Source of the DNA: Mycolicibacterium peregrinum
GTDB taxonomy: Bacteria; Actinomycetota; Actinomycetes; Mycobacteriales; Mycobacteriaceae
Assembly: GCF_001665625.1 (NCBI RefSeq)
Contig: NZ_LZSY01000061.1
Coordinates: forward strand, 38,087-102,086
DNA: 64,000 bases
Direction: 5' to 3'
The notes beneath the pieces are model-generated. The model saw only the letters and a list, made by a program, of their open reading frames with translations. It did no database searches and was not told where the DNA came from. Both the position numbers and the translations under genes were made by a program. Positions within the stretch are counted from its first letter, which is position 1; each line of letters opens with the position of its first letter. Of this stretch, positions 1 to 6,025 are shown piece after piece.

Positions 1-359
1 TACGGCCCCGTCACCGCCGTCACGTAATCGGCCTCGGGCAGGTGGGCGAGCTCCGCGGCGAGCTCGACCGGGGTGCGGGATCCGTCGACGGTCAGCAGGG
101 CCAGGCCCAGCGCGTGGAATCCGAGGACAGCTGGATCCGTGATGGCGGCGATGGAGATGTATCCCTCGCTCAACAACCGCGAAACACGGCGGCGCGCAGT
201 CTTTTCCGTGATATCCGCACGGCGACCCAGCTCGGCGTAGGGAATGCGGCCGTCGGCCTGCAGCAGTTCGATCAGTTGGCGGTCGACCGCGTCCAGGTCG
301 GTGTAGCCCGGATCGGACAGCAGCGTGCGGGTAGTCGCAAGCTCCGCTGACGGTGGCAT
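1..359 (-). CDS. Lrp/AsnC-family transcriptional regulator (partial)
   Basis: This is the N-terminal ~119 residues of a minus-strand gene whose 3' end lies beyond the window edge. The translation opens with MPPSAEL and then shows the typical Lrp helix-turn-helix: LDAVDRQLIELLQADGRIPY, followed by AELGRRADITEKTARRRVSR and a GYI turn. After it comes the start of the ligand-binding (RAM) domain. Lrp/AsnC proteins form dimers or octamers that sense amino acids or related small molecules. Two adjacent ATG codons (359 and 362) could both serve as start. The gene is divergent from the LON-domain gene, so the short region 360-420 probably holds both promoters. The effector cannot be read from this fragment. 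Confidence 0.85.
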   Translation of the reverse strand, partial: MPPSAELATTRTLLSDPGYTDLDAVDRQLIELLQADGRIPYAELGRRADITEKTARRRVSRLLSEGYISIAAITDPAVLGFHALGLALLTVDGSRTPVELAAELAHLPEADYVTAVTGP

Positions 360-420
360 CATCCGAGGTTACCGGCTCGTGCGCATTGACCAAATCGGAG
401 GCGAAGACGATCCTGGCCCC

Positions 421-1047
421 ATGACGGTCTCACCGATGTTTCCTCTCGAAGTGGCGATGCTGCCCGGCCAGGAACTGCCGCTGCGGATCTTCGAACCGCG
501 CTATGTGGCGCTGGTGGGCGACTGTATGGCCTCCTCGGAGCCGTCTTTCGGGGTGGTGCTGATCTCGGCCGGCCGCGAGGTGGGCGGGGGTGACCGTCGA
601 TGCGAGGTCGGCGCACTGGCCAAGATCGTGGACTGCCAGGAGTTCGGTGTCGGCAAGTACCGGTTGCTGTGTGTGATGGGTGAACGAATTCGCGTGCAGC
701 GCTGGCTCGACGACGATCCATACCCACGCGCCGAGATCGAACTGTGGCCCGACGAACCGGACGGCCCGGCCGATGCCGCCCGAATCGCTGACGTCGAAGA
801 CCGGATGGTCGCCTTGCTCGACCGGATCGGCGAGGCTCGCGGCACGCCGATCCGCAGCCGCGAGATCGTGGAATCCGCCGGCGTCGACCCGGGGAACCGT
901 TTGTACGCCTTGGCGACTCGGCTGCCGATGGGGCAGGCCGACCGCTATTCACTGCTGGCCGCGCCGTCGGAGGCGGCCCGCGTCGAGGTGCTCAGCGAGG
1001 CCGTGGATTCGGTCACCGCGATGGTGGAGTTCCAGCTTTCGGAGTAG
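421..1047 (+). CDS. LON substrate-binding domain protein
   Basis: A 208-residue protein consisting only of the N-terminal domain of Lon protease (LON/PUA-like fold), with no ATPase or protease domain. Diagnostic is the opening FPLEVAMLPGQELPLRIFEPRY, where a proline-leucine-rich strand leads into the conserved IFEPRY. This is followed by the central FGVVL and the G-KYRLLCVMGERIRV core. The upstream in-frame ATG at 325 would overlap the divergent regulator, so the ATG at 421 (MTVSPMFPLE) is preferred. The protein matches Rv0434 of M. tuberculosis in type and position at the left edge of the Rv0434-Rv0440 block. Its cellular role is unknown; substrate or peptide binding is inferred from the domain. 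Confidence 0.85.
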   Translation: MTVSPMFPLEVAMLPGQELPLRIFEPRYVALVGDCMASSEPSFGVVLISAGREVGGGDRRCEVGALAKIVDCQEFGVGKYRLLCVMGERIRVQRWLDDDPYPRAEIELWPDEPDGPADAARIADVEDRMVALLDRIGEARGTPIRSREIVESAGVDPGNRLYALATRLPMGQADRYSLLAAPSEAARVEVLSEAVDSVTAMVEFQLSE

Positions 1048-1065
1048 CAGAGCAATACTCGGGAA

Positions 1066-1869
1066 ATGGCTTCTGTGCTCACAACCGCGGACGGCACCGA
1101 TCTGGTATTGGAGACGACGGGAACCGGACCTCCGGTGGTCTTCGTGCACGGGTCCAACGGTGGCCTGGATTCCTGGACCGATGTCGCCGGGCGCCTCAAC
1201 GGTCTCCAGATCGTGCGGTATGCGCGGCGAAACCACCCGCCGAGTGCAATTGGCGCGTCGCCCAACCGGTTTGCCGTGGAGGCCGCCGATCTGGGATGCG
1301 TGCTGAAGTCGGTGACGGACGCGTCCGGAACGGGGGCGCACGTCGTCGGTGGCTCTTACGGGGCGACGGTTGCCCTTCACGCCGCGGTGGCCGGTACCGA
1401 TCACATCGCATCGCTGGCGCTGTTCGAGCCGCCGTTGTTGCTGTCCGGTGCGCACCTGTTGCCCGTCCTGGACCGCTACCGACGGCTGTGTTCCGAAACC
1501 CGATATGCGGACGCGGTGGAGCTCTTCGCCCGCGAGGTCGCCTGCGTTCCTTCAGAACTGGTGGAGCAAGCTTCGTTCGAGCCAGAAAGTGAGGAGGCCG
1601 GCCGGGTGGCGACGACCTCCGCGGGGGCAGATCTCGAAGCGATGGCCCATGACGGGCGTGACGTCGACCGGTGGGCGGCCATCACCGTGCCGGTGTTGCT
1701 CATGCAGGGCGGACTGAGTTGGCCCCCGCTGCCCGACGGGATGGACCGCCTGGCGGAGGTGCTCCCACACGCTCAGCGAGTCGTCTGGCCCGACCAATCC
1801 CACTTCGCCACCGCGACCGTGCCCGAACGTGTTGCCGAGGCACTGCAGGATTTCTTTGCAGCGGTGTGA
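1066..1869 (+). CDS. alpha/beta hydrolase
   Basis: 267 residues with an alpha/beta-hydrolase fold. The oxyanion region VVFVHGSNGG lies near residue 25, the nucleophile elbow GGSYGA near residue 100 (Ser nucleophile), and a late histidine sits in PDQSHFATA near residue 245. A strand VPVLLMQGG precedes the presumed acid. The start ATG lies 18 bases after the stop of the LON-domain gene, so the two may be co-transcribed. Small-molecule esterase or thioesterase activity is likely, but the substrate cannot be inferred. The downstream neighbour is convergent with an 81-base gap. Confidence 0.85.
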   Translation: MASVLTTADGTDLVLETTGTGPPVVFVHGSNGGLDSWTDVAGRLNGLQIVRYARRNHPPSAIGASPNRFAVEAADLGCVLKSVTDASGTGAHVVGGSYGATVALHAAVAGTDHIASLALFEPPLLLSGAHLLPVLDRYRRLCSETRYADAVELFAREVACVPSELVEQASFEPESEEAGRVATTSAGADLEAMAHDGRDVDRWAAITVPVLLMQGGLSWPPLPDGMDRLAEVLPHAQRVVWPDQSHFATATVPERVAEALQDFFAAV

Positions 1870-1950
1870 TGCTCCGCGTTTGGTAACCGGAGGGCGAAGA
1901 TTTCGCGATTCGGCCGCCACCAGGTTACGAACGCGACCGCCTGATCTCCG

Positions 1951-2874
1951 TCACCAGGAATTTCTCTCGGTCAGAACACCCTCGACGAATTCGGTGGCCA
2001 TGGTGCCCTCGGTGGTGTCAGCGGGCAGGGACCGGTGGTAACGCGCCATCAGATCGTCGGCAGGCAGCGCCGCCACGTCCCAGCAGTGTTCACTGAGCCA
2101 CTCAGGCACATAGGGGCGATCCTCGATGAACCACAGCTGCGCGGGATCGGGCATGTCCTCGGCGGACTCGCCCGCTTCGGCGGCCTCGGCGCGCATTTTC
2201 TCGATGAGCTCACGGCGACGCGCCAGATGGTCCTCGGAGAAGAACCCGGCACTGAACGACTCGACGCCTATCCGGCTGTCCCGTGCGGACAGCTCGGTGA
2301 TGCGCTCGAACAGCAGGTCCTGCGCCTCGGCGGGCAGGTAGGGCAGTAGCCCCTCGACTGACCAGGCCGTCGGTTGGGTGGCGTCGAAACCGGCATCCCG
2401 CAAGGCTTTCGGCCAATCCTGACGCAGATCGACGGGCACCGCGACATACCGGGCCTTCGGTACCGCACCGCGGGCCGCCAGGACTTCCTCCTTGAACTGC
2501 AGCACCTGCGGTTGGTCGATCTCGAACACCACGCTCTCCTGGATCCAGGGCAACCGCCAGGCCCGGGCATCCAGACCGGCCGCCAGGATCACCGACTGAC
2601 GGATACCCGCTGCGCCTGCGGCGACGAAGAACTCGTCGAACCACTTGGTACGCGAGGCGGCGTAATTGCCGATGGCGCGGATCCGTTGAGCCATCGCCCC
2701 GGTGGGCGGTCGCCAGCCCCGCGTGGCCGCGGCGTCGAGAAACATCTGTGCATACGGGTCGGTGAACAACGGAGAGTCCGCGGTGGTCTCGTCGGCACGA
2801 GCCATCGCCACCCCGAGCGCGGTCGCACCCACACTCTCGGTGATATCCCAGCTGTCGTCGTTAGTTCTGGCCAT
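1951..2874 (-). CDS. SAM-dependent methyltransferase (mycobacterial leucine-carboxyl-MT-like family)
   Basis: 307 residues of the mycobacterial putative SAM-methyltransferase family related to leucine carboxyl methyltransferases, which has many paralogues in M. tuberculosis. The N-terminus MARTNDDSWDITESVGATAL is characteristic. It is followed by the LFTDPYAQMFLDAA stretch and the SAM-binding QSVILAAGLDARAWRL. A later VEGLLPYL motif is also family-typical. The start codon lies inside the last codons of mnhG (14-base overlap), so translation is probably coupled to the antiporter operon. A functional link to ion transport is not obvious. The methyl acceptor is unknown for this family. Confidence 0.9.
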   Translation of the reverse strand: MARTNDDSWDITESVGATALGVAMARADETTADSPLFTDPYAQMFLDAAATRGWRPPTGAMAQRIRAIGNYAASRTKWFDEFFVAAGAAGIRQSVILAAGLDARAWRLPWIQESVVFEIDQPQVLQFKEEVLAARGAVPKARYVAVPVDLRQDWPKALRDAGFDATQPTAWSVEGLLPYLPAEAQDLLFERITELSARDSRIGVESFSAGFFSEDHLARRRELIEKMRAEAAEAGESAEDMPDPAQLWFIEDRPYVPEWLSEHCWDVAALPADDLMARYHRSLPADTTEGTMATEFVEGVLTERNSW

Positions 2875-3214
2875 CGCTTCCAGTCTCCTCGAACTCGGCC
2901 ATCTCGTCTCGGGTCAACAGGTTCTCCCGGTTGCTCTGCTCGCGGTAGGCCAGTTGCCCGACGCGGTTGGCGATCACCGGCGCGGTGATCAGCGTGAACA
3001 AACCGGTCAGGATCAGCATGCCGACATCGGCATGGCCGCGGAGACGGATCGCGGCGCCGGCCAGCACCAACAGCAACCCGAGCACCTGAGGCTTGGTCGC
3101 CGAATGCATCCGCGACATGGTGTCGCCGAACCGCACAATGCCGATCGCGGCGGTCAGGGCCAGCGTCGACCCGGCCAGAATCAAGACCGCAGTGACGATG
3201 TCGAGGATGTTCAT
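2861..3214 (-). CDS. mnhG: Na+/H+ antiporter subunit MnhG (MrpG)
   Basis: 117 residues with three predicted membrane helices: MNILDIVTAVLILAGSTLAL, then VLGLLLVLAGAAIRL, then MLILTGLFTLITAPVIANRV. The loop IGIVRFGDTMSRMHSATKP is the MrpG signature. This small subunit belongs to the multi-subunit Mrp/Mnh cation/proton antiporter in the cytoplasmic membrane. The start overlaps the mnhF stop as ATGA. A longer in-frame reading upstream to about 3523 is rejected because it would run through mnhF in the wrong frame. The hydrophilic tail (EFEETGSDGQN) overlaps the start of the downstream methyltransferase. Confidence 0.93.
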   Translation of the reverse strand: MNILDIVTAVLILAGSTLALTAAIGIVRFGDTMSRMHSATKPQVLGLLLVLAGAAIRLRGHADVGMLILTGLFTLITAPVIANRVGQLAYREQSNRENLLTRDEMAEFEETGSDGQN

Positions 3215-3492
3215 GGCGCCCTCTTCCGCCGCGGCTCGGTATCGGGCACACGGAAACGCGCCACGCTGACCGACCCGACGAAGCTGATCAACGCCAACGC
3301 GGTCAGGCTGTAGGTCACCGTGGTGTCCAAGCTGTAGGCCGCCCAGGTCCCGATACCGCACAGCGTGACGGCCACCAGGGTGTCCAGCGCCACCAGCCGA
3401 TCCAAGGTGCTCGGACCGGCCAAGAGACGAAACATCGTGATCGCCGCGGCGGCGGTCAACATGACCGCGGCGATCGTCCAGACGGTACTCAT
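3211..3492 (-). CDS. mnhF: Na+/H+ antiporter subunit MnhF (MrpF)
   Basis: 93 residues, three membrane helices. The family core is FRLLAGPSTLDRLVALDTLV, a GPS-DRVVALD type motif typical of MrpF. The chosen start is the ATG at 3492 (MSTVWTIAAVML), inside the first copy of a 35-base triple repeat that supplies a GGAG-type Shine-Dalgarno upstream of each ATG. An upstream in-frame start (3558) in the repeat would add a charged extension (SEERRRIAHE) that does not look like MrpF and is rejected. The gene overlaps mnhG by four bases. In Mrp complexes MrpF sits with E and G in the membrane and is needed for assembly. Confidence 0.9.
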   Translation of the reverse strand: MSTVWTIAAVMLTAAAAITMFRLLAGPSTLDRLVALDTLVAVTLCGIGTWAAYSLDTTVTYSLTALALISFVGSVSVARFRVPDTEPRRKRAP

Positions 3493-3594
3493 GCGCGATC
3501 CGCCTTCGCTCCTCGCTGAACACTCATGCGCGATCCGCCTTCGCTCCTCGCTGAACACTCATGCGCGATCCGCCTTCGCTCCTCGCCGAACACT
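3490..3594 (-). repeat. three tandem 35-bp copies carrying RBS and start codon
   Basis: Three head-to-tail 35-base units at 3490-3524, 3525-3559 and 3560-3594; the first two are identical and the third differs at one base (gccgaa versus gctgaa). On the minus strand each unit reads AGTGTTCAGCGAGGAGCGAA then GGCGGATCGCGCATG, so each ends in a purine-rich ribosome-binding site followed by ATGAGT. The array fills the gap between the mnhE stop (3599) and the mnhF start. Because 35 is not divisible by three, only one ATG is in the mnhF frame at a given register. The copies behave like a duplicated translation-initiation module. Confidence 0.95.
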
Positions 3595-3598
3595 CATG

Positions 3599-4132
3599 TC
3601 AGGCGCCCTCCTTGTTGGCCACGGGACGCCAATCAGACTCGCGCTCGAAAGCCGCCACCAAAAGCCGCTCCAGGGTGGTGATCTGGTTGTGGAACCGCTC
3701 GATCGCCTTGTCGGAACCGGCGTCGACGACGTGTACGTAGATCAGCCGGCGGGCCTGATCGATCTCCAGCACGATGGTGCCCGGGGTCAGGTTCATGATG
3801 TTGACCCCGAGGGCCAGAACCAGATCCGACTTGATCGCCAGATGCGCCCGTAGCACCGCATTGACCGGCAGCCGCCCGGGCCTGACGGCCAGCCATGCCA
3901 TCTGGAACGAGGACATCACCAGCCAGACGGCCACCTGAACCGCCAACCGCGCCAACGACAGCAGATGAACCCGGCCCTCCACCGGGACGGCAGGCAGCGG
4001 GAGCAGAACCGTGATCACCACGGCGACGGCCAGGCCCGCGATGATGTTGGCCGCAGAGAGGCTGCCCCACAACAGCACCCAGACCAACATCAGCCAGCAC
4101 AGGATCCAGGCCCGAAGCAGCAGCCACCTCAT
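3599..4132 (-). CDS. mnhE: Na+/H+ antiporter subunit MnhE (MrpE)
   Basis: 177 residues with an N-terminal pair of hydrophobic helices (WILCWLMLVWVLLWGSLSAA and IIAGLAVAVVITVLLPLP). The conserved MrpE region is NAVLRAHLAIKSDLVLALGV followed by MNLTPGTIVLEID, whose N-LTPGT motif is the family signature. The C-terminal cytoplasmic segment is charged. The start overlaps the mnhD stop (ATGA), consistent with a translationally coupled operon. The protein is a membrane subunit of the Mrp antiporter. Confidence 0.93.
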   Translation of the reverse strand: MRWLLLRAWILCWLMLVWVLLWGSLSAANIIAGLAVAVVITVLLPLPAVPVEGRVHLLSLARLAVQVAVWLVMSSFQMAWLAVRPGRLPVNAVLRAHLAIKSDLVLALGVNIMNLTPGTIVLEIDQARRLIYVHVVDAGSDKAIERFHNQITTLERLLVAAFERESDWRPVANKEGA

Positions 4133-5567
4133 CGCGGATCACCCCCGAGCACGGCAGAGATGTACTGTCCACGATCCAAGACCTCGGCCGCGGCGCGCTC
4201 GCTGTAGGAGAAGATCGGCCCGGCCGCCACGGTCAACGCGAGCCCGACCGCGATCAAAGCGCCCGTCGGGGCCAGCATTCCCACCGGCATGCGTCCCACA
4301 CTGTCACGATCGGCGAACTCGATGTCCTCGATGTCGTCGAGGAGCACTGCCGGCGCTGCCCCGGCCAAATGTCCTTCGGGCGCATCGGCGCGGGCCCGCC
4401 AGAACGCCTTCGTCCACACCCGGGCCACCACGTAGAGCGTGAGCAGGCTGGTCACCACACCCCCGGCGACCAGGATCCAGGCCAGGACCGAACCGTTCTC
4501 GGCACCGGCTTCCAGCAGCGCAACCTTGCCGATGAAACCCGAGAAGGGCGGAATGCCACCGAGGTTGAGCGCGGGCACCACGAAGACGAACGCGAGTACC
4601 GGACTGGCCGCGGCGAGCCCGCCCAGCCGCTGCAACGTCGACGCCCCGGCCTGCCGTTCGATCAGGCCGACCACCAGGAACAGCGTGGTCTGCACCACGA
4701 TGTGGTGGGCCACGTAGTAGATCGCGCCGGACATGCCGAGCTGGTTGGCCAGTGCGACCCCGAAAACCATGTAGCCGATGTGGCTGACCAGGGTGAAGGA
4801 CAGCAGCCGTTTGATGTCGCTTTGCGCGATCGCGCCGAGGATGCCGATGATCATGGTGAGCAGGCCCGCCACCAGCAGCACGTTGTCCAGCTCGCCGCCG
4901 GGGAACAGCAGCGAATGCGCCCGGATGATCGCGTACACACCGACTTTCGTCAGCAAACCGGCGAACACCGCGGTGACCGGCGCGGGCGCGGTGGGGTAGG
5001 AGTCGGGCAGCCACGTCGACAGCGGAAAGACCGCGGCCTTGATGCCGAACGCCACCAGCAGCACCGCGAACAGTGCGGTGCGGGTGCCCGTCGAGATGTC
5101 ATCGAGGCGCAGCGCCAGCTCAGCCATGTTGAGGGTTCCCGTCGCCGCGTACACCAGCGCGATGCCGATCAGGAAGATCAGCGACGACACCATCGAGACC
5201 AGCACGTAGGAGATGCCGGCCCGGACCCGGTCCTCACTGGCGCCGATTGTCAGCAAGACGAAGCTCGCGGCCAGCAGCACCTCGAAGCCGACGAACAGGT
5301 TGAACAGGTCACCGGCCAGGAAGGCAGTGCACACACCGGCCGACAGCACCAGATAGGTGGGCACTGCCCCCACCCGCCGACGTGTAGCACCAGCGTGCCG
5401 TCCCGGTCGGCCAGGTAAACCAGTGCCGCGCACACCACCACCACGGCCGTCAGCGCGAACTGGGTGATGACCCTTTGCAACCGGGGACGACGCCCGGCCA
5501 CCAGCGTGGCCGCCGCAGCCAGCGCCGGGATCAGTACCGGCAGGGGGATCAGGGCCTGGGCGCTCAC
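4129..5567 (-). pseudogene. mnhD: mnhD (MrpD) broken by an internal deletion and frameshift
   Basis: MnhD is a large antiporter subunit related to complex I NuoN/NuoM. A GTG at 5567 overlaps the mnhC stop (GTGA) and starts a normal N-terminus (MSAQALIPLPVLIPALAAA) of ~67 residues, to HVGGWG. At about 5370 the reading switches frame: GGWG is followed directly by PTYLVLSAGV-type sequence of another frame. The first frame would terminate at 5250 after 105 residues. From ~5375 to 4129 the second frame gives a good MrpD (LAGDLFNLFVGFEVLLAASF, then KAAVFPLSTWLPDSYPTAPA). Compared with the family, roughly 45-60 residues around the third helix are missing at the junction. The lesion is therefore a deletion of ~150 bases plus a frameshift, not a single-base error. 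Whether the antiporter still works is unknown. Confidence 0.85.
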
Positions 5568-6025
5568 TTGGACCCCTCGAATCCCGGCAGCGCATCGAGT
5601 TCGTCGGGCGCGTCGGTATCGCGGTGGGGATCGGCCACCGGAATGACTTCTTCTTCCTGAGCACTCGACCGCTGGGAGACGCGGGTGTCCTCCGGATCGT
5701 TACTGACTTCCTCGACCGTGGTGAGTCGATACGAGCGGTAGGCCAGCGCCAGGACGAAAGCCGCCAGCCCCATGCTGATGACGATTGCGGTGAGGATCAT
5801 GCCCTGGGCCAGCGGATCGGCGTCGGTGGTGGCGCCGTTGCTGGTGCGCCCCCGGATGGGCGGATTACCCCCGCGGCCGCCGACGGTGAGGATCAACAGG
5901 TTGACCGCGTTGCCGATGAGCAACAGTCCCAACAGCATCCGGGTCAGGTTGCGTTCGAGCAGCAGGTACACCCCGGTGCTGGTGAGCCCGCCGATGATGA
6001 TCAGCGTGATCAGGAATGTCGTCAT
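5564..6025 (-). CDS. mnhC: Na+/H+ antiporter subunit MnhC (MrpC)
   Basis: 153 residues resembling NuoK. Three helices: TTFLITLIIIGGLTSTGVYL, LTRMLLGLLLIGNAVNLLIL and ILTAIVISMGLAAFVLALAY. The motif LLIGNAVNLLIL and the DPLAQGMILTAIVI stretch are typical of MrpC. The C-terminal ~45 residues are hydrophilic and acidic, as in other actinobacterial MnhC. The start overlaps the end of mnhA by four bases and its stop overlaps the GTG of mnhD. It acts in the membrane as part of the Mrp complex. Confidence 0.94.
   Translation of the reverse strand: MTTFLITLIIIGGLTSTGVYLLLERNLTRMLLGLLLIGNAVNLLILTVGGRGGNPPIRGRTSNGATTDADPLAQGMILTAIVISMGLAAFVLALAYRSYRLTTVEEVSNDPEDTRVSQRSSAQEEEVIPVADPHRDTDAPDELDALPGFEGSK

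Noticed and set aside
1870..1950. GGTAACC ... GGTTAC dyad between convergent hydrolase and methyltransferase genes as a terminator
   Set aside because: The arms are short and widely spaced with no T-run; too weak to list.
3599..3853. Plus-strand frame reading through the triple repeat (3365-3853)
   Set aside because: There is no ribosome-binding site or family similarity, and it is antisense to mnhE and mnhF.
4369..5418. 349-codon plus-strand frame opposite mnhD
   Set aside because: Gln/His/Arg-rich antisense shadow without a domain. The minus strand shows clear MrpD sequence on both sides of the frameshift.
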